Assembly (NCBI GenBank): GCA_030490835.1
Contig: CM059975.1
Location: forward strand, 30,660,133-30,724,132
Length of the DNA stretch: 64,000 nucleotides
Source of the DNA: Annona cherimola
Lineage: Eukaryota; Streptophyta; Magnoliopsida; Magnoliales; Annonaceae
Reading direction: 5' to 3'
The notes under the pieces were generated by a model. That model saw nothing but the letters and a program-made list of their open reading frames with translations, was not told the DNA's origin and made no database searches. Shown here piece by piece: positions 46,501 through 57,121 of the stretch; positions within the stretch are counted from its first letter, which is position 1; each line of letters opens with the position of its first letter. Both the position numbers and the translations under genes were made by a program.

Positions 46501-49500
46501 CTTGTAATGTCGCTTTAGAATCAATGAAGAAAGATATGGCAAAAATTTCTATAATACCAGCTGCCCACCTATCATGTGAACCTTTGTTCTGTATCCAAGC
46601 TTGGGACCAGCAATAAGAGGTAAACTATTATTGGAAAGGTTACAAAATAAAAATCTGAAATATAAAAGATAAAAGATATGACATATAAAAATATAAAACA
46701 TGTGGGTTTAATGACTGTCCTGCTTAAATGGACAAGATCTTACAAAAGATGAAATTATTGAGAACGATTTTGACAGTTTGTAGGATTTTATCAGATTATT
46801 TGTTTTCTAACATATTTATTACCATATTGAAATGAGTGTATAATGTGCAGCACTAACTTAGAATTACTGCTTTAAATTATTTTAGTATCACACATTGGCG
46901 ACTTTACTAAAAGAACAGAATCTTTTTTCTGGAGAAGTATATTTATATGTTCTTTTTGGTATTTTTAAATATTCAAATACAATTTCAGCATCTTACAGTC
47001 CAACAGAAAGATAAAACTGAAGCACTTTTCAAATTATATGGCAAAACACTAAACAACCTTAGCTTACTAGTTCCTGAAAATGCTTTACTATTAAAAGAAT
47101 TTTTATCTTGATAGTTAAAATTACACAGCTAGGCCTAAGGCACAGAGAAGACACTCTAGTTGCGCCCCTAAATGAAATAAAAGAATCACCACTACCAATG
47201 CCAGTAACAATAGCAGCAGCAGCAGCATTCATAAAGAGCAATTTTAGTGGACTTTTTGGCAATAACTAACCAGACGAGATTCATAACCAAAGGCCCTACA
47301 ATAAAGTGTAAAGCAATTAGCCCACTCTCCACAACGTCCTCGTCGAGTCTCCACAAGCTGCATCAATAACGGAAAATATCACGTCCCAAAAATAAACTAA
47401 CCAAATACTGAGAAAAATATATATAAAACAGAAAACTTCCCCAATACCTTAAGTGGATCATTATATCGTGGGAAACGAGTTGTGGTGGAGCACTTGTTGC
47501 ACCTGAAAAGGCAAAAGGCCCGACATGAAGAATAGCAACAAGAGAGTATGGGAGTGAAAGATAAGTAAACATTGTTTACATTCCTACCTATAGAGTTCAA
47601 CTCGTGAGCCACCAAATTGCACCTCAGAAGCAAGCGGATTACCCATTCCAATAAAGTTGGTTCCATCACCGCACCTATCACAAGGTGGTGAATTGACCCA
47701 TCTACATTTGAACTATAATGTGAGAAGAAATCCTAATCCGATAAGGGAAAAAGTTGAAATAGTGGTGCAAATGTATTAAAGTAGAAAAAGCACCAAGGAG
47801 CATGCCAAATGTAAATAACACAAAAATAGCATGGAAAAGAAGTCAAACAAACACACTGGATAGGCCATAACTAACACCTAATGTGATATATGATCTCATA
47901 CACCACAGTTGAGAACATAAGCTAAATTTGGAGAAAACATTGAAGTTGCCCCTAATATAATGAAAGCAACGGTTAAGGATAGTTTTTTTCTTTTTTTTAT
48001 TTTCTTTTTACTAGAGCTGAATATAGTTCAAACAAAAGTAAGATACATAGGCATAGCCTAAATTTGCATAGCATATCCCACCCCTGTTTCCATTGTGCCA
48101 TAGCTATTTAACTAGACTTAGGGTGTGTTTGGAAAGTGGTAAAACTTTTGATGAAAAGTATTTGGTGCAAAAGTTTTTAAAATGAAAGAAAATGATGTGA
48201 TATGATAGAGATAATGATGATGAGTAGAGAGGATAAAGTTAACATAGATAGGTTAGATGCATGGGTAGTTGAGTAGAAATGATTAAAAAATAAGGTAGTT
48301 GTATAGGAAGAAGTGAAGAAATAATTAAAAAATAGGGTAGTTATAAATAGTGAAAAGTTTTAGTCTGAAAAGATTTTAGTGTAAACAAACACTCCCTTAG
48401 TTAACAATTTAACTGAGCAATTGTTTTATGAACTTGGTCATGGAAATCATAAGGGTAATGAACTACACCTGAATGAATGTTTAAACCAGAAAAGCAATTG
48501 CAGCAAAAAAGCATGGTCTTCCTCTTGCTTTGATGGTCTGAAGTTCCCCTCCTATTAAAAAAATACCACAACTTGGTTTAAGAATTATAGTTACTGAAAT
48601 TCTAAGAGAAAGGAAATAATTGGGTGAATATTCACATCTTGAGAAACCAGCTTTTACATTCACATACTAGTTTCACATATCAAACAGCTAAATAATATGA
48701 ATTCACATTAAAAGAGTGAAAATACAAGTGAAGCACAAAAATAAAAGCTAGTCAAAAGACAAGGATTTGAAAATGAAAAACCTTAATTGCAAAGCAAGAA
48801 AGCATAATAGGAAGAAAGGAAAGAAGCTTGTAAGAGCCAATTGCAGAACTATTTAGCAGGTCAAATACTCAGATATTATCTTCTTGGGGAACCAAAGGGT
48901 ATGCTCATAAGGTAATTTTCTAAGCTGTAAGATTACAAATTCGGCCAAGAGGGCGACTTCACTTCACCACGGACTATTTAGTCTGACATGAAGGTCCAGA
49001 CCACACGTACTGCATACACCACAAGGATCATTTTTATTTCGATTTCTTTTTATGGGTCATCAAGGCTAAAGTTGTCAGTTGTAATTCTTGCAATGCTTAT
49101 GTAAAGCAGAAGGGTGTCAAATTTTAAAATCATTTTAGTGGTGATGACAGGAAGAGGTAACCTCATTCCACATGTAGAAAAATGAACAAAACAAAAGAGT
49201 TTTTTTTTTTTTTTTCATTTCATCTGATTGGTACTTATTATGAGAAGTTCAAGCTGCAATTTTCATAAAGATAAATAGATAATCAAATTTTAAAAAAAAC
49301 CATTGACGGCCAATGCAACTGAAATGAGAATTCAGTTTTCGTAAAGACGGCAACAAGACCAGGGCTGACAGCCAATTGCACTGAAATATGAGAAACCTTT
49401 ATATTATAGGCTATGCAATTGTATTAGTAAGACCCATGCGGCATATATTATTTATTACACACTTAGGGTGCATTTGGCAAGATGGAAAACAAAATTTTCT

Positions 49501-51720
49501 GACTCCTTACACACCTTTTGATATAATTTGACATTTTAGCTACCTAGCTACCCTATTTTTTCTATTATTACCTATACGGTTTAATCATTTTTTCAAATCT
49601 TTCTATACAACCAGCCTAGCTGTTTCATCTTTATTCTCTTTACTCTCAATTATTAACCTTGCATATCATATCATTCTCTCACTTTTCAAAAAATTTTCCA
49701 TTTTTTTTTTACATCTTACTAGACAGACCCTTAATGAACTCAAAGATGTTACAAGAGCAACTTATTTATGGTCACGATAGTTCAACAGACAAGGAGATCA
49801 AGAAATAATGCCTCAAAAAAACATAGTAATTACAGTTTTTGCACTACAAAGTAATGAATCTATAAGGCAAAACCTTTTTGAACTAAGAAGAAATAAAAAC
49901 ATGTTCCATTAAATAGCTATATGGCTCGTTCGCCCACATTCTTGACTGGTGGCATGGACATTTCAGATGTCCCAAATCTCTGGCTGTTCATCTGGAACAA
50001 CAATATAGATGAATTCTCACCTTGGCTAAAGAAACCAATGCCTTCTCCTCCAGATCATCAAAAGGAACAGTCATGCGAGCTGCCTCCTGCCGAACTTGAT
50101 CTTCGTACTATGCAAAACAACACTCAGAGACAAGACTTTCTTCAACTTCCCCACCCCTCTCCATCCATGATAATAAATAAGAAATCAAAAGACTGAGAGG
50201 TAAAAACATCTTAAAATTATGGAGTTACCTGGAGAACCTGCTTCACATATGGGCGGATCCTTTCCTCAAAAGCCTTCTGATTTTCATTTGCATGGAATTG
50301 CTGAAAGAAGAGTTTCTCTTCTTCTGCCTATCGAGGGAAACAAAACACAGCTGTCAGAACCATTAAAATGGCAGGCTGCAAACATGACACATCCAGCATC
50401 CTTTTTTTTTATGATTTCTTTTACAATATCACTCATATTTTTGTTATAATTCAAGCCCAATTCACCCAATTCACTTACCGATAACTACCAACAATATACA
50501 TCAGCAGGGAAGGAGACCGATACTCCTCAAATGGAAGACACAATGCTACCAGCAGAGATTGAAACCCCAACCTCATGGACGCAGGCCACCCATGTTGGCG
50601 ACACATCCAGCATTTAAATAGTGAAAAAAGCAGGCAGAGAACATGGCTTGTCCAGCATTGAGATTATTCACTATTTCACTTGAATCATGGCATCTCATTC
50701 TCACCCATTGTTGAACTGCTTTACGCATACACATTTCTCAATCCACAGTACTCTAGCTCTGACTTTGACCTTATGTTTGCATGGATTTACCAATTCAAAA
50801 CGACTGAACTTTCAACCAACTTATGAGACCAAACTGTCCATTTGTTAGGCCTTTTGAAATATCAGGATCACCCAAGCACCTTGAATCTAGAGCTCCACAC
50901 AAGTGAATACAGATTCTACGTTCATATGATGTAGGCAGTCTGAACCAACATGCATTGTGTGCTACACATAGGGAGCTAGCTCCCCAATCTTGACATAGCC
51001 CAAGTGCTAGCCAGAACTAAAAGCAGCTAAGGAAATCTCTCCGCCGTAAAAGAAAGAAAGCATTATAGCAATTTTCCACCAAAAAGAGCGCTTGGTCTCA
51101 CCTCACTAATATCAACCAGCCTAATTTTGGAAAAATCCAGCAATGTTCAAGAATTCCACAAGAACAAATGAATTCAAATTACGCAATTCAGTCTCCGCGG
51201 CATAAAGGCCACTTAACCTGCAACATCCGAGCCAATTCTTCATCTGACTTCAAAAGGCCGGCGGCATCATTGGATGAACTGGTGGCGGCGGCGGCGGTTT
51301 CTTCCTCTTCTTGGTTGACATGGTCATTGATCGACACCAGCCGGAGCTTCTCAGCAGCGAGGTCGAGGTCCGAATCAGTGCTGATGAACTGATTTCTCTC
51401 TCCAAAGATCTTTCACAGCAGTGAACCAAACCGAGAGAGTAGATGAGCATACACACAGAAATACAAGATGATGAGGATGTACAAAGAGAGATTCGAAAAA
51501 GAGAAAGAAGAAGACCTTCTGATCATCAGGAGGGATTGATGTGAGCGAGAAGAGCTGGAATTTGAGAACCTGCAAGAATCGAATAAGAGCAGCGAGAGCA
51601 ACAAAAAAAGCGAGGAGATTATAGAATGAGAAAGAGACGCACATCTAGTCCGTCCTCGGTCTCGTAGTCGACATGGAAATGGGAGTGATTGTGTTGAACC
51701 AGGAGCTTCCTCGCCACCAT
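34576..51720 (-). CDS. PNG1: Cytosolic peptide:N-glycanase, 17 exons
   Basis: Exons from ATG 51720: 51720-51643, 51569-51516, 51409-51218, 50327-50229, 50107-50021, 48551-48469, 47701-47588, 47502-47448, 47357-47271, 44784-44729, 44637-44578, 44391-44304, 44218-43460, 43373-43313, 37397-37295, 34868-34734, 34660-34576. All junctions are GT-AG and the total is 2,196 nt (731 aa plus stop), close to Arabidopsis PNG1. The N-terminus is ubiquitin-like. Zinc cysteines are CDRC (205/208) and CNKC (237/240). The transglutaminase-like triad is C263 ([10 protein letters not shown]), H290 (DHVW) and D307 (HLDPCE); the 27- and 17-residue spacings equal those of yeast PNG1. The C-terminal part, about 590-731, is a galactose-binding-like domain ([29 protein letters not shown]). 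The enzyme removes N-glycans from misfolded glycoproteins in ER-associated degradation. Introns 9, 14 and 15 are several kb and hold transposons. Confidence 0.95.
35735..36101. mobile_element. Fold-back MITE, family I, copy I1, in PNG1 intron 15
   Basis: Terminal inverted repeats of about 37 bp: left CATACTTATGTAAGCATGG and ACCATGCTTACCCTT, right AAGGGTAAGCATGGAGGC and CGCTTACATAAGT. AT-rich interior shared with I2 and I3. No ORF of interest. Confidence 0.75.
36521..36791. mobile_element. Tourist-like MITE, family H, copy H6, in PNG1 intron 15
   Basis: Left GGAGGTGTTTGTTTACACC, right CCCAAACATACCG, with TTC at both sides (36518-36520, 36792-36794). The interior CATTTCTACATAACTACCCA matches H7 in the same orientation. 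Confidence 0.7.
37788..38450. mobile_element. Partial family C MITE (C5) joined to family G copy G1, PNG1 intron 14
   Basis: 37788-37992 is the left arm of family C (GTGATCCTGTTAGCCCGGGC). At about 37994 it changes to family G (ATGGGGCCCATTTTGATGAT), which runs to about 38450 and resembles the disrupted G2 at 41380. The right arm of C5 is not found beyond G1. Confidence 0.55.
38734..38855. repeat. Tandem 61-bp repeat, two units, each with a hairpin
   Basis: 38734-38794 and 38795-38855 differ at very few positions. Each unit carries AACCAGTTGT and ACAACTGGTT, a 10-bp stem with a short loop. Located in PNG1 intron 14. A single AACTGGTTG at 37714 may be a relic of the same element. Confidence 0.85.
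41017..41292. mobile_element. Tourist-like MITE, family H, copy H7, in PNG1 intron 14
   Basis: 276 bp from GGGTGTGTTTAGTAATG to CCTGAACACACCC, flanked by TAA at 41014-41016 and 41293-41295. The interior matches H6 and, in reverse, H8. Confidence 0.85.
41699..42716. mobile_element. Fold-back MITE, family F (F1), split by B5
   Basis: Left GGGAAATGCTTCTATGGTCA, right TGACCATAGAAGTATTTCC, inverted with further matching of TTAGGCCCACCTTGA and its mirror. Flanks TCTCATAAT (41690-41698) and TTTTATAAT (42717-42725) match at 7 of 9 bases, as in Mutator-like insertion. Confidence 0.75.
41922..42442. mobile_element. Fold-back MITE, family B, copy B5, nested in F1
   Basis: 521 bp. Left GGGCTCTGCTTCTATGTAAC, right end ATAAAAGCGGGACCA. 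Flanks TTCAAGTAT (41913-41921) and TTTAAGTAT (42443-42451) match at 8 of 9 bases. A second small hairpin at the left end (TATGTAACC..GTTACATAGA) is shared with B1. Best-preserved family B copy in the window. Confidence 0.85.
45565..46480 (-). pseudogene. RTE-type LINE fragment, 3' end, in PNG1 intron 9
   Basis: Minus-strand reading with stops gives the RT C-terminal region: [15 protein letters not shown], then AMLYGVEYW, then [14 protein letters not shown], then KDKIRNEII, then MRENRLR.FGHIKR. This order is diagnostic of plant RTE-clade LINEs. The element ends near 45600 with GACCCCACAGAGGTGACAAA and a T/A-rich tail on the minus strand. It is in the same direction as PNG1 transcription. Confidence 0.8.
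48121..48396. mobile_element. Tourist-like MITE, family H, copy H8, in PNG1 intron 6
   Basis: 276 bp from GGGTGTGTTTGGAAAGTGG to AAACAAACACTCCC, flanked by TTA at 48118-48120 and 48397-48399. It lies 72 nt downstream (in PNG1 direction) of exon 6. Confidence 0.85.
49466..49730. mobile_element. Tourist-like MITE, family H, copy H9, in PNG1 intron 5
   Basis: 265 bp from GGGTGCATTTGGCAAGATGG to TACTAGACAGACCC, flanked by TTA at 49463-49465 and 49731-49733. The terminal and internal sequences are more diverged than in H7 or H8. Confidence 0.75.
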
Positions 51721-52100
51721 TTTTTCCCAGGGAATTTTGGGAGAACGGATTGCTGTCAGCATGCCAAGGAACTCCCTACTCCTTGCCGCGTTTCTCTCGG
51801 CTGGGCATTTTTTCCCCATCCAGTGGTCTGCGTAGCACCAGGATTCGTAGCCTTCTCTACTGAATGCTCCTCTCTTGTTGCCTGCATCGATTCATCGGAA
51901 CCGTTACAATGATGACTCGGAGGGCTTCAACCCTGATCTTAACAATCCAAACCAAAAATTATGGTAATTATTATTTATTTATTTTAAATATAAATACTAT
52001 CTTAAATGAAATTTTGTATGGTGCAAGCCGCAAAATGTTCTAAAAATTAAAAATGACTGCAAGCTATTTAACCACTGTGATTTTTGTTAAACGTCAATTA
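51721..52100. other. 5' flank of PNG1
   Basis: The PNG1 promoter and 5'UTR should lie here. The proximal 150 bp is GC-richer than the rest. No clear TATA box at a usual distance was identified. The 79-aa plus-strand ORF at 51673-51912 overlaps exon 1 antisense and is not supported as a gene. Confidence 0.5.
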
Positions 52101-52350
52101 AGGCATCGTTTAGTAAGAGGGGTGAGAAGGGAAGCAAACTTCTCATCTCTACGCACATTTTTAAAAAATTGATTTAACATTTTAATTATCTAATCATGTT
52201 ATTTTTTCATTTTGTTTTCTGTATCTCAATCATTTTATCACATATTACCCTACTTATTCCTATTTCAACTTTATCATATTATATTATTCTTAAATTTTTT
52301 GAAAATCTAACCTTTTATCTTCTTGTTATCCACATTACCAAATGATCTCT
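52101..52350. mobile_element. Degenerate Tourist-like MITE, family H, copy H10
   Basis: Left AGGCATCGTTTAGTAAGAGG, right TTACCAAATGATCTCT, inverted. TTA lies at 52098-52100 but no clear right partner is present. Confidence 0.55.
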
Positions 52351-52630
52351 GAGATAATAGTGTGACTATCGCTTGGGATAGTCCTTAGAGAAGGCGTGTT
52401 TTGATTCTATGTTGCCACTTGACACCTACCTACCTACCTGTAAGTATTGGCAAACAATTCCCACTATAACACCACAGCTTTCATAAACTGTCCACTTTTG
52501 GGGGTTTGTCAACTATCCTAATTCACTTTTACTTTTCTTCTCTATATAATTTAAGTGATTTTTAATATATAAAAATTTGTCCAACACATTAAAATAGTTG
52601 CACCAAAAACTTGGCAAATTAATAATTAAA

Positions 52631-53198
52631 GGTGTGTTTGGAAAATTATAAAACTTTTGATAAAAAGTATTTAAGATAAAAAATTTTGAAATGTGAGAAA
52701 ATGTTGTGATATGATAGGGAGTGATAATAAAAGGTAAATATATTAAAGTTAAAATAGATAGGTTAAATATAAGTAGTTATGTAGAAATGATTGAAAATTG
52801 GAGTAGTTGTATAGGAAGAAATTAAAAAATAATTAAAAAATAAGGTAGTCGTAGGGAGTAAAAAATTTTAAATTGAGGGTGTATTTGAGAAATGATAAAA
52901 ATTTTGAATAAAAAGTTTTAGGGTAAAAGTTGTTAAATTAATAAAAAAAAATTGATAAAAAAAATAATGTGATATGATGGAATAATAATTGTCAGTGAAA
53001 AGAATAAAATTTAAAAAGATAATTTAGTCGTATAGGTAATTATGTAAAAATAATTGAAAAATAGGATAATTTGTATAAGAAGATGTAAAGAAATAATTAA
53101 AAAATATAATAATGGTAGAGAATGAAAAGTTTTAGATTAAAAAGATTTACTTATTGCCAAATAACCCCTGAAAAGTTGTGTTTTCACAAATACTCTCT
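52631..53198. mobile_element. Tourist-like MITE, family H, copy H11, interrupted by H12
   Basis: Left part 52631-52876 starts GGTGTGTTTGGAAAATTATA. The right part resumes at 53169 (TGAAAAGTTGTGTTTTCACA) and ends near AAATACTCTC. The missing right end of H11 is found intact after H12. Confidence 0.7.
52877..53168. mobile_element. Tourist-like MITE, family H, copy H12, nested in H11
   Basis: 292 bp from GGGTGTATTTGAGAAATG to GCCAAATAACCCC, flanked by TGA at 52874-52876 and 53169-53171. A 3-bp duplication fits the family, although the triplet is TGA rather than TTA/TAA. Confidence 0.75.
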
Positions 53199-54270
53199 AC
53201 GTCAGAAACTGCTCCTAAGGAGCTTTGGAAGTGCTTTGCCTTTGGAGAATGGTGAGTACAAAATGAAATGAATTTTGATTATAATAAGAGTAAAATAAAA
53301 ATAAAGTGAAAATATGCACAGTCGCTGTATAAAAAGCCATAAAAACGATTCAAATATAAAAAATAGAAAAAAGTAAGACGTGATTAATCTTGTCTGTCTT
53401 TGATACTTTGACTTTTTATTTTATTACATTTCATTCTAGCTACATCAATTATAGAAAAATACAAAGATAAGAGAATGAAAGAAGTTCTTTTTATATATTA
53501 TCTAAAAATGTCCAGTCTTGGTTAATCCCGTTGAAAATAAATTAATTTAACTAGATTAGTTTAATTTTTTAAACAAAGTTGCCTTTTTTAAAACCCTAAT
53601 ATCAAAGGGAATTTCAATCTCACTTAGACAACTTATAACATGTATTCATGTCAAGTATGTGTTTGTCAAATTCTCAGCATATCCTAGACAACCACGTCTA
53701 TTACATAATCAAACCAGTTGGTCAAGGTAATAATATTTATTTATTAGGAATATATATTTGCATTCGCTATATTTTTATGATTTTGCAAATTTATCTCATA
53801 ATTATTGATTTTAAGAAAGCACCCCATTCTAAAGTTTGTTTGGAAAAAATATCTCAATTATCATCTTTAATTTATAGCATTTTTGTAGCAATACACCTAG
53901 ATGCAATCGTGTAATAGTATTTTTTAATTATACACTACAATAAAGTGGAATCTGCCAATAAAATTGATCTTAGATATAATTATTGATACCCATCAACAAT
54001 AGTTTTTAGTTAAGAATGGAGTAACAACAAGTTTTAGTCGTGCAAGAACAACAATTTAAGCAAATATATAATGGTTGTGAATGCCAAGTTTCACTTTTAA
54101 TGAAATTTCTTCTGATGATAATTGACCTGCTTGATTTAATGGCCATTAATTGCATTAAAATTTGCTCTATTTTTAATTTCTCTCAAATAAACTAAGTATT
54201 ATTTATGACAAGCACACAAAGTTCTTAAAGTAAATTATGACTTTACAAGTATTGGAGCCCCTTCTTCTGT
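53199..54270. other. AT-rich intergenic region, no gene seen
   Basis: No repeat pair, domain or exon recognised. The 88-aa frame at 53648-53914 has no recognisable similarity. Confidence 0.5.
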
Positions 54271-54279
54271 CATCCTTTA

Positions 54280-54890
54280 GCCAAAAATTTTTTTATTGTG
54301 GAGATTGGTGAAGGTATCCTTTTTGCTGGGTCGGAGCATCTTTCTATTTGCTAGGATCTACTAACAAAAGAAGTTCAAACATTAGCAATTGACAAAGATC
54401 TTAGAACATGGACCCAAAAGGTAAACCTTCAATCACGTGCTCATCTGATCCTCAAAGAGTTATAATATAAGTTTTTCAAAGGCTCAATGAAAAGAATTTG
54501 GAAGCCAAGGTTGGTAACAACTTTTGTGATGGTGGATGGGAACTTATATGAGGTCGCCTTTGTAGGCAAAGATGACATGACCAAGGTACTATAGGTATGA
54601 CTATGGTTATATGATAGGAAGTTGGTAATGGAAGAACTACTGCACCCAATGGGAAGGGGGGAGATCAATTTCAAAACCTCTCCTATGTGGTTCCTCATAA
54701 AGCAGAGGAATGAAGTTTGGGGAAACTAGTAAGAAAGTCCTTAGTACATTCTCAAAAGTGCACTCTACGATCAATAGCCTGAGGATGAAAGTGGTAATCG
54801 ACACACGAGAGCTTCGCAGAAAGGGAATTTTCGTAAAATATAGCACATCGTCTAAAAGGTGTCTTCCCTTTAAATATGAAAGATTGCCTC

Positions 54891-54922
<32 letters not shown>

Positions 54923-54989
54923 GTAACAATGTAGGGCATTCTTTCAAGGAATGCGGGGATAACATAGAGGAAGAAGAGATGATTTTATA
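54280..54989 (+). pseudogene. LINE ORF1 N-terminal part (DUF4283-like, CCHC)
   Basis: LYDRKLVMEELLHPMGRGEI and INFKTSPMWFLI match the DUF4283 region of plant L1-type ORF1. VVIDTRELRRKGIFVK and PFKYERLPLF precede the zinc knuckle, which is disrupted by a 26-T run (54891-54916). GILSRNAG/HSFKECGD-like codons follow in another frame. Confidence 0.75.
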
Positions 54990-57121
54990 CAATCCAGATA
55001 GTACTCCAAATTAAATTGCAAAGAACAATGATTTTATTAGAAATAAATGGCAAATGATTTACAAATAAATTCCAAAATCTCAGCTATAAACATTGGGTCG
55101 TGAAGGATCTACTCTCCAATACAATCTTCCCCTCAAGCCTAACTCCTAAACTATCTCAACACTCAAAATATTCTCATCTGTAAGAAGCGCCCCCCACCCC
55201 CCAACCCCCCCAAAACATTGGTTCTTGGCCTATGTATAAGCCTCAGTGACTTAAATCCCTATTGTTTTTAGTACACTGCCTTCTTTTCGTACATTGTCCT
55301 ACCATATTCTCCTAATGTCAACCCTATCATTCCCCACCCATTAAAGCCACCATGCCCCCAAGGTCGATACAAAATTCCTAACTAACACAAAAAAGGGCGA
55401 ACAGGCAAAGTACTAGACACACTACTTAGATGAACTACTAGTAGCCCCGAATTTACCCACAGCAGCAGAACAGAACTACAACCTCAGAGCTACTTGCCAA
55501 CATATTGATGCAAGCCCATTTGCAAAACACACAGTCACCAACCCACTTAACATATAGGATAGCAGTTGCAATTAGCAACGTAAGGATAATTTCCATCTAT
55601 AGCAGCACTCGGATCCTAAATAAAACATGGATAAAGGTCAGCAACATCTTCTCAACTCTATGAACTAGACTCTTAAAATGAAAGTCCAAAATAACAATAA
55701 TGACATGTGTGCACTACCTTTTTTCCAAGATATGAAATTCAACTGCTCGATCTCTCTTTTCTTGTTAGAGCTTACCACCCTCTAACAAACGATACCGTGG
55801 GAAGAGACCGTGGCAGTAACCCAACCACTTGGATCCAAGTTTAACTTGCAATTGCTCACCCATAGTAGTTGTGGTACAATATCCCTTAAATGTACAACTG
55901 CTTCAGCCCATCTTCGGCATCCTAAAATTTTAACTCTCCTAGGACTATTCTCTCCTCTTAGTCACCAACCCTTCCCATTTGGGCATTCATTCAAACACCT
56001 AGGAAGCAGATTTCATTTCAATTGGCAACAATACTCCTGTTTTCAACAAAGTTTCTTTCCTCAATACGACGTCTTCCTATAGTGTTTTTGTTGCCCCCTA
56101 CACTGATTTGAAATCAGTAACGTGTTCTACCATGAAAGCGTCGAAAATCTCTTCATTGGTCTTGGGTTAGACTTGCCTGTAGTCGGCTTCCCTAAATACA
56201 ACTGCTCTTCCATAACGTCGGTAGCATAGGAGATATCGGGGAACATATCAATCCCAACCTCTCTTACCTCATCCTCCATCGGCTCCTTTATTTCTTGCGG
56301 CTACTCATCGGCAAGTGAGAACAACATCCTTGCGGCTCAAACACTGCTGGAATGACATTAATTCGAGTAATAAAATGGTCGATGTCATTTTTGAATCAAT
56401 GATTCTCAGTTCGGGTGGCCTTAATTTCAATAATAACTGTTTGCATGTTATCCTACATGTCGGCCAGCTTCTTCTCGAAGGATCCGATATATCCATACAT
56501 CTCCACCTCCACTTGAGCTGTCATGAAATTGAGCTCCCATTGGATCATGTCCATTGCCCTAGAATCCATCCAACAGGTATATATTGTTTTGGTGGCCGAA
56601 CTTTCAAAGCCTCAGGAGGACGATGAAGCTAGTATCGACATCTTCTCCTCGTAACCAAACCCATTTGCATACCCGCACGACCCACTGCTCTCCCAACCAT
56701 GTCTAATGTCGCCAATGGTCTCCCAAAAGTCAGATGTGGCTGTAGTTGCCCGCCACAAGCCCAATTGCCTTCGATATGCCTCAAATTTTATCATCTCTCT
56801 TACTGGTCAACCTGGCTCTAATACTTTTAACATGATCGAGCTAGCACTTTAAATCAAATTACAAAGAATATTACAAATCAATCTCAAAATCTCAGCTATA
56901 AACATCGAATCACGGAGGATTTACTTTTCGATACAATCTTCCTCTCCAGCCTAACTCTTACACTATCTCAACAAAGAATATTCCCAGCTATAAGAAGCCC
57001 CGTATCAATTCTTGGCCTATTTATAAGTTCAGGCTTGCCAACTTACCCCCCTTTTGTTTTCGGTACATTGCCTTCTCTTCTTACATTGTCCAAACATATT
57101 CTCCTAATGCCAACCCTATCA
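54990..57121 (-). mobile_element. Small LTR retrotransposon inside the LINE ORF1
   Basis: Direct repeats of about 340 bp (54990-55329) and 289 bp (56833-57121) share AATCTCAGCTATAAACAT, AGCCTAACTC, TTCTTGGCCTAT and ATATTCTCCTAATG. On the minus strand both begin TGATAGGGTTG. ATGGGTGGGGAA sits immediately before the left (3') LTR as a polypurine tract, and TATTAGAGCCAGG follows the right (5') LTR like the initiator-Met PBS of plant copia elements. The interior is about 1.5 kb with short broken frames and no recognisable pol, so it is a decayed or non-autonomous element. No matching TSD was found, so exact ends are uncertain. Confidence 0.75.
55190..55211 (-). other. G-rich tract on minus strand inside the left LTR
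   Basis: Plus strand reads C6-A-C6-AA-C7. The minus strand could form a G-quadruplex. The partner LTR lacks it, so it arose after insertion. Confidence 0.6.
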
